A model generated the notes under the pieces. The model saw nothing but the letters and a program-made list of their open reading frames with translations. It ran no database searches and was not told where the DNA came from. Source: Isoperla grammatica (taxonomy: Eukaryota > Arthropoda > Insecta > Plecoptera > Perlodidae). Taken from it: 64,000 bases of DNA. The stretch lies in contig OX246745.1 in assembly GCA_945910005.1 (NCBI GenBank), forward strand, positions 12,203,706 to 12,267,705, given 5' to 3'. Positions 1 to 12,300 of the stretch are shown here, piece after piece (the stretch's first letter is position 1; the number at the start of each line of letters is the position of its first letter). The translations under genes and the position numbers were made by a program.

Positions 1-3000
1 CTCAGCCTCATTCACCTGTGCAAACACTTCACCTAACACTTCACCTAACCTCGGTCCTGAGGTCACATTATAAGTATCTCCTAATAATGTTGCCTTCAAT
101 TAAAACCTGCGCGAGTCTTATCAGCTGATTATGTGCGAACATATCCCCCCACCCCCCTCTGAACGTTGGGGCGGAGGCCAAGTTGACTGAGTGGATAGAC
201 AATAAAAACAATTTTGTTTCTTTAGAAATTAATGAATTAATACAAAATGTACATTAAGCATCTGTTATTAATTACATTATTTAAACATTCAGCCCTTGAG
301 TGGCTGTCTTCAAAAAGTATAGATAAATATACCAACCTGTCGATTGCAAATTTTGACATCGAGTGATATGGAAAATAAATATTTGTACACAGTTTTTGTA
401 ACTCGGTGCAAAATAATACGTTGGAACTCAATTTTATTTCGGCTTATAATTCCATTCATTTTAACGAAAATGTTTTAAAAATAAATTTACACTTTATGAG
501 ATATATCTTAATCTAAAAGACAAGAACATAAATAAGGAATTGTCACATCATTTAACAATATCTATAAGACACTGTCTTGAATCGGTTTGGAGGTTTTTAC
601 GATTCATTCAAAGGAAGTCGCGCTCATCACGCACTGGGCTTCATACTTTCATTCATACTTTACTCAAATCCATATCATTGTGATAGTTTCTCGTGACCGA
701 TATAAATACTATTCCAGGACTCTCAAAGTATAAATTTGCGTGCGGTAGAATTTTTGTTTTACCACGAGAGCTTTATTACTACTAAAACAAAAAAGGATCA
801 TTGTGCAGAACAGAACGCTATTGCTTTAAACGTAGCTGAAGAAGTGAAATTCTCATTCCCATGTGGTCTTCATAACTGAGTTAAAAAGTTTGTCTGTCTG
901 GTAGGATGAATCCCAAATGACTTAACACAATACAAGGCATACATTCAACGCAATGAATGAATATTTACTTTAAAATTCTCATTTTCTATGTCGTTCATCA
1001 ATGTTCATCGAATTGCGCTGGGTAGTAAATAATTTATTTATATTCTATGTACAGGTATTCGAATCAGAATATATTATGTATATAAAATCGAAAATTAATT
1101 AAAATTGTCAATTTACAATTAATTTGTTTTAAAAACACTGCTTGTTTCTTCATTGATAAAAAAAATAGGCGCATATTATTAAATGTAGTTATTGAGTTTG
1201 AGGATCGTTTGTGTACTCTAAGGGTTATTATAATGGACAGCGACCACTGGAATTAACGTTCTCTGTCCACGCAAGGGTTGCGCGACTACTACTCATGAAC
1301 ATGCGTACACGTCAACTTGCACGGACATGCATGGCCATGAAAAATATGCTTCACCTTTGATAATGATTATCTCCAGCCTGCGCTTTATAATGGGACATTT
1401 CTGCACATGAGGGACTGCAGATATTTACTATTAGATCCACAGTAAAGGCCTCAAATTTGAAATATACATTTCGTAATGCTCCATATTAAAATAGATAAAA
1501 ACGATTAATTGGACTAAGAGCAGAAATTCCACTTTGTCGAAAGTCAAGCTATTCAAGTGCAAAAAGCATTAAAGTTCTGATAAATAAAGGTAAGGGTTAG
1601 ATTTATATAATATTTAAATCCATATACCGCTATTTTTTAAATTATTTGTTAACAAAAGCCTTTCATCAGGAATTTTGAATAAATTATTCTCTAATCTAAA
1701 AAAAGATAAATTAATGAACCTGTATTTACTGTCTACCCACTAAGTAACAAGAACTGATTTTCAATGGGGGATATTATATATACCGTTACCATTTACTAAG
1801 TGCTACGAGTTTAAAACTGATTAACAAACGCTACGTCAGTGATCGGCTCATACAATAAGGTAGTGTTTAATGTTGAGCAGATTGGATAGATGCTAAAGTT
1901 ACTATTTACGCACGAACCAAATAAACTAACAACAGGCCCCTTGTTTAGTTTCTGGAGCTCGAATCTGTCTAACATGAAATGGGCCGTTGAATCCTTAACT
2001 ACGATGCCAAAAGACTCTTCTGTTCTTAACCGGGACCAACTTTACATTCCAACACTAGGTTGTTTGTGTATTATTCTTTAACGATGACTTCAACGATACA
2101 CATAAAAGATTCTGATAAAATTTATTAGATTGCCGAGCCATGCACGATTAAATGTATCGGATGTGTTAATAATCTTGAATATAAATCAGCAAAACAATAC
2201 TAAAATGTGACACTAATGTGTGCACAGTTAATTTTAATCTATGCGGTATAATTTCGAAGGAGTGTCTTTTTGTATGAAATGTTATTAAAACTTCGCAACG
2301 TAACATCTTTATTGAAAATGATAATCATACAAAAATAATACAAACAATGACATATTGTGTACACAGTTAGTAAATTGTAAATAAATGTTTCTATTCTAAA
2401 CTGTATCACTTTGTACTTAATCTGACAATTTGCAAGATTGGGAATTTTGAAAAAAATCCTGTTAATATGAGATGTAAAAATATGTAACTGACTAAAATAA
2501 ATTAAGTGTAATTGATAAGTATTATATACCGTCATGACTTCTTACCAGTTGAATTATCTGAAACTGATACAACAATTACTTATAATGAAAAGTAGCAATT
2601 CAAAATCCTAACCAAGTCATCAATCACAATTCTTAAGCCGTTAATACAGTCACGGCTATAAACATGAGTCGATAAAAACAAATTAGAACCACCAAATAGA
2701 GCTCCATTGAAAAGAAAGGAAAATACGGTGAATGGTCGTGATACAATTGCCAGTTTTGCCGAGTTATTGAAGGGCATAGACTATTAACAGATTCCTATCA
2801 ATATGCGTGCCGTGCCCGCCGATCCAAGGCCACGTCTGATTACCTTTACGGAATACTTAATTAAAGGAATAGTCAGATGAAGAACTAAAAAATCACCAAT
2901 TAGTCATTAGTACATGAAATTCAGTTATGTGTAAAATACAATTGATATAGGTTGCTTCAATGCAAGAAAAAAAATAGTGAACAATTAGCTATTCTACTAG

Positions 3001-4644
3001 ATTCCCTTCGGCAGCTCTTGCTGCATTTTTCTTCTAAAGCGTAGTGTAACTGTATCGGTTCTGAGGTCGCTGGCGCCTTCCCGATAGACAGAGGACTCAT
3101 TGTGTTATACGAGACCAGCCCGCGCTCCGCGAAACGCTCGGCGACTGCGGACAGTACCGCTCAAAACAGATTGCAACTTTTCTACTACATCATGACACAA
3201 AAAAATTAATTGCAGGGCATGTTGTAGAAGTAAACGTTCGTACTAAGAAGCATGTTATCGGTAGAGAAACGATGCACATTAAACCTCCTGATCGATTTTT
3301 GATCAGTGCCCTATTTTAGCGGTGGTTTTACTTTCTCAAGGCAACATTTTTTTTATATGGGAATTACCATGAGAAAAGTTGCTCGGTGCTACTTGGTAGC
3401 ACCAAACCAAATAATCGCGTTTTCTTTAATTTTTTAACCGCCTGCTTTTAAAGTATGGTATCTTTTAGTCATGTTTTTTATATTTAAAGGTGGACATCTG
3501 CAAATGGTAGTTCTTTAGTTTTTCACCCGACTATCCCTTTAAGTATTGTGACAGACAGCATTATATTATTTTCTTTGGCAAAGAAATATACGAGGTGTGA
3601 AAATAAAATAATTCATTGTCCAATTGACAGTGGCAGTTAGGAAACCAGTAAACGAAATGATCGCTGCTTTGCTTTTAGATAGATGGCTTAAATGTTATCA
3701 TTTATCCAACTCATTAAAACAAAATTATCATTAGTACGGTAGTATGTATACAGTCTTCAGTATACTTCAGTCAATCTAGTCTTACCTGCTGAAGGAAACT
3801 GATCAGCTTTCGAAATATTGCGTTTTAATCTGTAGTTTTTCGACAAGGATCAGTGAATAGTCCTCCTAATACTAGTTGATAATACTAGCAGATTCAACCA
3901 TTCGATGAATACATCAAATATAACCATAGATCAACTTGATCCCAGCACACATCACATGATATACCAACAGCTATTCTTGTAACATGGCGCTTGGACTAAT
4001 GAATATTACGCCCACTGTTTGTAACTGTGTTTGCAATCTGCTGTGAGTTGTAAATACTGGAAATACTCTGCAAGTGAGCCTCTTGTGTCAAAAGAACAGA
4101 GCCCCACGGTTTGTTCGTTATATCGCTGCAACTACAATTACCCTCGCCACATGTCTAGGTATATCTTGTCGGTTTGAGACTATCTTATATTGGCGCCAGT
4201 ATACTTCCAGTACAGCTTCTATGTGTGGCATTAGGGACGTAAGAGGTTTTAGGGGAGAGAGTTGGGATTATATTTATAGCCGCATAAGGACGAGGCTGCT
4301 TCAGCGAAGGCTTCTTTTTAATCAATATTCATACTCATTATATTCTATAATAAGTACAAAAATTGATTTAAAACACGAGTGAGTGACTTAAAATGTGGGT
4401 TGGTCGTTTGATCTCTCGTGGGTTTGAAGCTTGCACGAGAAGTTTCTTGCTTCCAATTCTAAATTGATGAATGGAAATAATTTGGACGGTCAAGTGAAAC
4501 ACAATCTAAATTTTGATATAATCTAAATTATAATAATATTCTTATCGTTACTTGGTAATAAGTTATTAATTGTGAATTAGTTTAGATTGTCAATAATAAC
4601 CACAATGGTTAAAATATTTGTTATATTTTTAATCTGATTTTTAG
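1..4644. other. Gene-free AT-rich sequence
   Basis: Open frames are all short, lack family motifs and have no supporting splice pattern. A C-rich stretch is present at about 145-160. I see no repeat structure beyond A/T runs. Confidence 0.6.
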
Positions 4645-4762
4645 TTCTTACGAAGTTACAATTCGCACATTTTTCACCATTTTTATATTGTCTATTGTTA
4701 CCATTCTTACGAAGTTACAATTCGCACATTTTTCACTTTTTTTATATTGTCTATTGTTACCA
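4645..4762. repeat. Tandem duplication, 2 x 59 bp
   Basis: TTCTTACGAAGTTACAATTC ... GTCTATTGTTACCA occurs at 4645 and again at 4704 with only a couple of differences in the T-rich middle. Confidence 0.92.
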
Positions 4763-6073
4763 ATATTTTACTAAAAACAACGTTGATTTCGCGCGGTTTT
4801 TATGGGGAGACTGTTACCTAAATTCTAGTACACTGAAGAGCCTGTGCTTGCGAAATCATTGCCGCCTTCTTCATTCAACGTTTTTAACTTTCGAGACCCT
4901 TGAACTATAAAGTTTAAACGCTTTTCTTGCTGTCTGTACATAAGCCTGGAAAATATCAAACTAAGTCAACACCAGATTTAATCCTTAAAAACACGCGCCG
5001 TTCTGCCTTAATGAAGTGTAAAAAATCGCACACATTTCTTTCCGTGATCGCAACTAACACAAATCTCCATCTACTTATCCTTCAAGACACTCGCCTCTCT
5101 TCCCGCCTTCCACCACCCATATTATGAATGTTAAATATTAAGCGGTGGTAGATACGATCCCTAAAGAATAAGAAATCAAATACTTCGTAACTTGTTACGA
5201 GTCATCAGATATTCATGTAGCGATTCCTTTACTACGGCGACGTCGAAGCTAAGGATGTGATGTAATGTTATGCGGTTAAAAGGAAACATTAGGAGGATTT
5301 CATGCTCGTAAAAATGTGAAAGGATAATATCATAATTTGTATGGTTAGGAAGTCACATCAAAGTTATAGGGAGAACTTTCGTCTAGCTGATATTTAGCTA
5401 TTCGTTGGTTTATCAAAGGGTGTTTTATTGTATTAAAATGGTACATACTCTTTTTAGTCGACTCGTTCTCGCTAACCACTTTGGTGCTGCACAAGTTTGT
5501 AAAAAATTATCGAAATAAATCAATGTTCGAAGTATTACTTCATTAATATGAGGCAAAATATAACCGCTCGTACATATTATATATGGTAAGTACGAAAGTC
5601 GGTAGACCCTAAGTATAAGTAGGCCTATTGAGTTACCAACCGAAGGTCGTAAATAATCCCTATTAAACCAGTTTCAATTAGATGGTAGGGAAAAGAAGTA
5701 GAAAGTTGAGTTGGTATCATTGGATTCGGCATGAGAATTCTTATGTAGTTCACAAAGCTCCCAAATACACCAGTGCCTCATTGAAGTAGGCAGATCGAGT
5801 AGGTGGCAATGTAGAGATTGTGTCTAGTGAAGATTGACTCAACACTGACGTAACTTCCGTCTAGCAAGGTCGAGTACGGACTTGGCAGCAAGTACGCAAA
5901 CTCAGACAAGAATTAACTGCGGAAGCAATTAAGAACGTGCGTAAGCAAGACTACTTAACTAAACACTAGTGGGCTGTTACTTAAGTATAAGTTATCGATA
6001 GGTGCCATGCTTGAGTGTAACAATTGAGAAGACTGAAGAATCTTTACAAATTTGAATTTTCCTCCCCTTTGCA

Positions 6074-6353
6074 TTCGTTTTCAACAACTCTTGATCCAGT
6101 TTTTGTATTAAAAATACTTATAAACGGTAACTTTGGAACAGTTACAACGTCCTCGCTCCTTAAAATCAGTTCTTGTTACTGAGTTGGTAGAAAATAAGTA
6201 AAAATATGATTTTATACATTCATTTCATTTTTTTTTTCATTTTCATTTTCGTTTTCAAAAACTCTCGATCCAGTTTTTGTATTATAAACACTTATAAACG
6301 GTAACTTTGGAACAGTTACAACGTCCTCGCTCCATAAAATCAGTTCTTGTTAC
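6074..6353. repeat. Tandem duplication, about 106-bp copies 174 bp apart
   Basis: The segment TTCGTTTTCAA(C/A)AACTC ... AACTTTGGAACAGTTACAAC ... AAATCAGTTCTTGTTAC is present at 6074-6179 and 6248-6353, about 94% alike. The second copy lies 27 bases before the inverted-repeat element at 6381. Confidence 0.9.
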
Positions 6354-6380
6354 AAAAAATTATTTTATACATTTATACAA

Positions 6381-7086
6381 TAGGGAAGGCTCATGAAAAA
6401 TAAATATTCCTCAAAGTACCTAAAAATGGAAGGCCATTATCAAAAAATACGGGCTATATAATTTGTATATCTGAGAAGTGTATATTTCTAATTCTTTTAG
6501 CATTTAAAGTTTGAAATTTGGAACTTACCGCTCCGTAATTAAAAAACGACTCGTGACGTCATAACTCTTGTCAACAACTGCCTCCTTGAAGTATTCTTAA
6601 TAATATCAAAGATATTAAGTTGGACATTTTACAATATCTAGGATGCAGTGACTTTACAACAATGTCTTTTATACCACTGTTTTCTTCAGAAAATACATAT
6701 TGATACAGTATTACCAAAACGTGTTTACAATAATGCAATTATTTAACATATTGTTGTTAATTAATGTTGAGCAGTGTTCATTTATTTACTAGAAATAAAC
6801 GTTGATTCAGTTAAAGTCTTATGAGATCAATAATCTACTAAACTGTGGGATTTCAGTACTATTTGTATGATATAAAATGATTGTTTACAGAGTTATTACG
6901 TCAGAACCTTTCAATCACGAGCAAGATGGCGCAGGTCCGTTTCTGAGCGTGTTTTGACAGCAATATCTTTGACGTGCTGTTAAAGCGATGTTAATGCACC
7001 TTTCGAGCTGAAACCAATTAGTTCCCGTTTATTTTAACTTGAGGTAACCAATAAGCAAATAAAAAAAAATGTGTGAGCCTTCCCTA
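6381..7086. mobile_element. Non-autonomous DNA element with 13-bp terminal inverted repeats
   Basis: TAGGGAAGGCTCA at 6381 is mirrored by TGAGCCTTCCCTA ending at 7086; inside these lie A/T-rich stretches on both sides. There is no coding capacity. The end sequence resembles that of the 24148-24864 element (TAGGGAA...), so they may be relatives. The target duplication is at most TA. Confidence 0.7.
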
Positions 7087-8884
7087 TTTAATCGTTCCTT
7101 ACTGGAGAGTGCCCTTGATAATTACAAATGACGAAAATCAAGTCAGCGCGGAGGTACGCAGTGTTTTGATATGGCCACCGTGCTGCAACCGCGCAGCACA
7201 CCCCTAGTGTTGACTGTTGATTAACAAGAAGGTTGGCCAACACTCCTCAATCACATGTATGCGCTGCAGTTTACCTCGACCCACCTTGCCTAGTGTGAAC
7301 AACTAAAAGCGTTGCTCACTGATTAACAAAAAACATCACACAACGTTTTGACAAATTGGATACTCCCATACTCCCGGTCAGGGATTCAGGGGCGCTGAGT
7401 GCAGACTGTCAGGGTAAATCCATGTGCTCATTATTTTAAAGAACACCCCCCTCCCCCCACCCAAAAAAGGGAGGGGATTTGTGGAAAACAAATTCAATTT
7501 AACTTTTCTATAAAACGATCTAAAAAGTGGAGGCGAGAATGTAAACTGTTTAAGTTTAATGCACAATAATTGGGGATGGGGTTTTTGTGGATTATCAGAC
7601 GCTAAAAGGAGTGATGTGGTTCCTTAAAGAGTTCGCGGAGGAGCAGCTTTGGTTCGGGACTTATCGGTTAGAAATTAGAATCCTGACTTAGTATACTCTC
7701 AATCATGATACACCTTCCTTGTCCCTCCCTCCAGGTAAATACCCAACAAACAATTTGCATGGCAAGAAAAAACGCTCAACATCAGACGGATGTGAAGAAG
7801 CCGTTTACCAAACTACTCCCTTATAAAGAATATCATTGAAACATGAGGACGGGCAAACTGGTAGAGACCAAATTTCAGACCATCGAGGATGGACGATGTA
7901 TAGGTTGTACTATGAAGATATGAAAATACACAGAAAACAGGATGACTGGAGAAAGGTTTCAAACGAATCTACAGATTAATAACACGAAAAACAATGTTAA
8001 GTTGGAAACTAATTGTGGGCAGTCTTGGCTCCCCTGACACTATCTTACTTCTTGGTGTGAGAGACCTTTAACGTTGGGGCAATCTTATAATAGTTTCTCC
8101 TCAGCTGGAAGAGCAAATTCTTGCATTTAATTACTTTTAAGGTAAATGTGTGTTCGTATTATTTATAAACATACATACGCACTGCAATTTATCTGTTAAT
8201 TAAAGTCGTTTTTTGTCCGTCCAATTAATTAGCTCAGGCTCTTCTGTATCGAGATCGAACTATCTAAACAATTTTGATTTCACGCAAAACAGTAACTGTA
8301 ATTTGTTTTGCGTGCCACACTTTTTGTCCCTTCGGAGGTAAATCGATTTAGGATGCGAGTGTACCTGTATAAAGTGTTTGCATATTGTGACACGGGTTTT
8401 CAAAGGTAATTAAACGCAGAAACAGGCAATTCTACAATCGACTCTGCCTTTTATCTCGGCGGCAATCTAAAAACAATCAATAACAAAGTGGTTCGGCATC
8501 GCGTTGCTGCGGACACACCAAGGTTGGGTTCAATAGGAATTGTCTGGCAATGTCGATATTATTACCCCCCTACCAATAAAAGTAAATCATTTAACGATAA
8601 AGACAGGAAACTCTTTTAAGCGGAATATATTAATTTGTCACAAAGGAATTGGTGTTAAGTACCATGAACTCAAATAAACATGAACAAAATTAACTTAAAA
8701 AAAATGCCCAATAAATATTACCCCTACAACAATTACTCTGAACAGTATGCTTATAAATAACTTCTTGCATTTACTCTGCTAATACATACATAATATATAT
8801 TTATTAACCTTTAACCTTTGACTATTGACCTAACCTTTAACCTTAAACCTATTAAATTAAACGTAGGAATCATCCGTGTCTAGG

Positions 8885-9050
8885 CCCAGGGTAGAAAGGG
8901 CCCTGTGGTGGCTCTGCCAATCGTAAGAGGCGATCAGATGAGGTCCTCACTTTCTACTTGCCACGCAGAAGTACCCAGTTTTGATATTGTGGTTTCCCCT
9001 CCCTACAAGCTTCTCCCCTTTTGCCTCGGGATAGAATACGTCCACAATAG
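8885..9050. mobile_element. Possible decayed LINE 3' fragment
   Basis: It contains GGTAGAAAGGGCCCTGTGG, CAATCGTAAGAGGCGATCAG and CCCCTTTTGCCTCGGG. The GTAAGAGGCGA motif is recurrent near the 3' ends of some arthropod LINEs, and its inverse appears at about 50920. Assignment is tentative. Confidence 0.35.
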
Positions 9051-9193
9051 CTCAGCATATCATAAGACTGACAAACGTCGTACATCCTAGCAGTTGAGTA
9101 TATGCCTACATCGTTAAAAATAAACAGTAATTAATAGTACAGAGCAAACGAATGTCATAGATTTTCCATCTCGAGTAGCGTAAAGCCCTATCT

Positions 9194-9358
9194 GCAATTG
9201 TCGGTATCGGGATCGCAATCGCAATCCAGAAATCAAGAAAGAATTAACTTACATAGTTCTTATGGCGCTGTAGAACTAAATCGGAATGTCGCGATGAATT
9301 GTGATGGGAAACTGTACGATTGCGATCCCGATTACGACCACGATGCCGACAAATTGTC
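9194..9358. repeat. Imperfect foldback
   Basis: GCAATTGTCGGTATCGG and GATCGCAATCGCAAT on the left pair imperfectly with GATTGCGATCCCGATTACG and CGATGCCGACAAATTGT on the right. It is CpG-containing and followed by a (GACAAC)-like run. An open frame crossing it (9198-9569) has biased composition and no recognisable domain, so I do not call it a gene. Confidence 0.45.
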
Positions 9359-9359
9359 G

Positions 9360-12300
9360 TTATTTACGACAACCAACGACGACAACGACGACGACAATGT
9401 TTTAGATGAGCCCATCGACAGAAGATGCCTGTTGATCGTTGTCTACATTATCCGTTCGGTCGGAAGGGTCGCCGTGCATTTCCGTGATGTGTTTGTTTAT
9501 GCATGTTTAACCCCAGAATTAAGCGATATTTGTATGAGCCTTCACACAGACAATCCCCCCATTGCATGACGAGCCTGACAAATATTCTCGAGTCTCATCA
9601 TTCTTAGGGTATTGACAGCGGCAGCCAGCATCAAGAAACTAGCGGAAGGGAAGGATAAATATGAGCGGTGGTAGGGGCTAAACATGACAAATGTGTGGTG
9701 TGTGCTGCAGCCTTTGCACGAATCTATGATGTATCGGGTGAACATCCTCGGCGTTTCAAACGTGACATCAGCGGAAACTAGGAAATCTTTTCGATATCGA
9801 GAGGGTAGGTTGCCCTGCCCCTTGGGGGTGAGCTCAGATGGCTACACCGGTTCGTGTGAATTATATAGACCTCGGCATATGAACACTATCTATCGTGTGA
9901 TGAGTATTAGCTACGCTCAATGAAGACTTAGTCATCGGAAGTAATTGAACCAGGGTACTTATACAGGTTTACACGAGCTAGGTTAATGATATGCATTTTA
10001 CCCCCGGACATATCTGGCTATCTAAGTACGGGTAGAAGCCTAATATAGTCGACGCATTGAGAAGTAGCATTAATGCAGAGGAAATGATTCGACTGCAACG
10101 CTGAAGAGTAATTGGCCTGAAATGCTCGTGCTCAAAATAATGGTTTGGATACTCGATGTGAAATTGAACAAAAAAGGCAGGAGGCTCATTGTTAGTCCTA
10201 TAGCCCATTATAAAAATTATCTAAAGCTCAGTTCTTGTTTCTCACCACGGCCCTCTTAATTAAAAATTAAAAATGTAAAATCAAGGTTAATAGATGAAGA
10301 TCAGAACATTGATTTAAATATAAGATTTGACAACAGCTTATGTTTAATTGTTTTTAATTGTTCGGTTGTGTTTACATGACAAGATTCATCCGGGATTGAA
10401 TTCAACTTTTGATTCACTCCCGCATTTTGTGTGAGTGGATTGAGCGAACCCGATCCTCATCGAGAGGTGTTTTGAGGAGTGAACTGAGATTGAATACAAA
10501 ATCCAACTCAATCCTCCATTTAAACGGGGCAAATATCAAAATATCATGGCTCTATCATTATTACTATCACAACACCCAACTTTCAAAGTGATCATTTACA
10601 AATCTCATAAATTTGTCACCATTACTATCACAATCGTATAAATTTAACACAATCATTACAACGTCCCGAATGAATAAGCCTAACATACATAAGATCATAT
10701 TATCTATTACTTTCATAGTTTAGAGATAGCTTTTTAGTTGGGGAGGTCGTAGTCTTAATAAATAAAGTCCTAAAGCAACCACGCTATCGATTACCGCCGA
10801 TTAGTACTATTCATATTATTATTATTTCATCCTATTATTCGCACGTTACCTCTATAAGACGAGACTACTGTACTCATAAACATATATGCCACTCTTAAGT
10901 CAACACTTTTCTTTCTCATGTTGCAACTATTTAAGTATTTTAAGCTAGGTATTTTTATAATTAGGTTCTTAGAAAGAATTAGTGCTGCCTGTCAGCCTTC
11001 ATTCTCTCTCCTCGTGTAAAACTAATTGGACATGAATGTTTTTGGATGAGCATCAATAAAAATATGCTCTCTTTTTGTATAACCGATTTCCAAATATATC
11101 TGCGCGAAGAAAACTAAAGACACAATTGAAAAACGAATGTGAAAACGGAAAATAACTCCACGGTCTTTATCTCGTGAAACATAAATTTGACTTCTCTAAT
11201 CATACTCGTTTAATAAATTAAGTGGATAATTTCTCTTGATGGTAAAGCCATGAGATTGTGCGTCATGGCAGCCATAATCACGAGACAGTGCATGGTAAAC
11301 TTCTTAATTAACCCTTAAATTTCTCCTGGAGGATAATATTGTAATTATCAGAATACCTGACTAAAGAAGAATATATTACTGACGTCTAAACACGTTGAAT
11401 GTGCTGGAGAGCGGTGCTCAATTGTTTTGGTCTTGGAGAAGCACAGTTTGAAAAGTATTGGGACTCGAACCCAGTTCAAACATGTACATGAATAATGCAT
11501 TGACGCCTAGGCCGCAAGCACGAGACACTACATCAGAGGCTTCTGTATCCTACACATTTTATGCACCTTCCAGGAAACTAAAACAAGGCTTAATTATCTG
11601 CATGTTTTAGAAATTTTATATTTAACATGATTTAACAATTATTCTGAGTTAAACGTGTTCCTTTGTATTGTATTGCCTTACGATGTATATAGGTAAGGCT
11701 ATCACCGCGAACTTACTACCCATATGTCGACGAATTCTGTTATGGTATGCTGAGTTAAGTTATAGTAACTAACCCATTACCACTAAATTGTGACGTAGGT
11801 TTAAAATTGAAAAGAGTTAAAGGCAACTGTGAAGTTTATTTTAATATAATAAAAAGAAAAATTGTCGCATACCTTGGCATGGAATGTTTAGACATTGAGA
11901 CATAAGAGCACAGAACTTAATGGCCCTTCAGCCATAGAAGAGAGGTATTGTACGGAACGTAGGTTTTAAAATGATACTCCAATGCAACATCAGAGCTTAT
12001 ACACGTACGTGCAGTAGTCGCCTGAGGACTTAAAGGGTGTACGGAGGAATGTCAACTCATTCGAAAACAAAGGTTGACTTTCATGTGCGCATTATCTTCA
12101 AACAATAAAAAAAGTAAAAGAACTAAGCGGACGACGGCTAAAATCTATGAATACAAATAATCCACATTATTTTAGTAAAAAAAATTGTTCTTGAGTTGAG
12201 AACTTTAAAAGAGAAGTTGTGCCGGAATGGGAGGGGGTAGACTCTTCAACCGACCTGTTTGTTCAGCTCCTGGTCTCCATGTTAACGTTGAGTAAACTGA

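Noticed and set aside
8805..8860. TTAACCTTTAACCT-type repeats resembling telomere DNA
   Set aside because: The insect telomere unit TTAGG/CCTAA is not tandemly repeated here; this is an irregular local repeat.
9198..9569. 123-codon plus-strand open frame with an acidic stretch
   Set aside because: Overlaps an imperfect foldback and GAC-rich repeat; no domain, no splice context.
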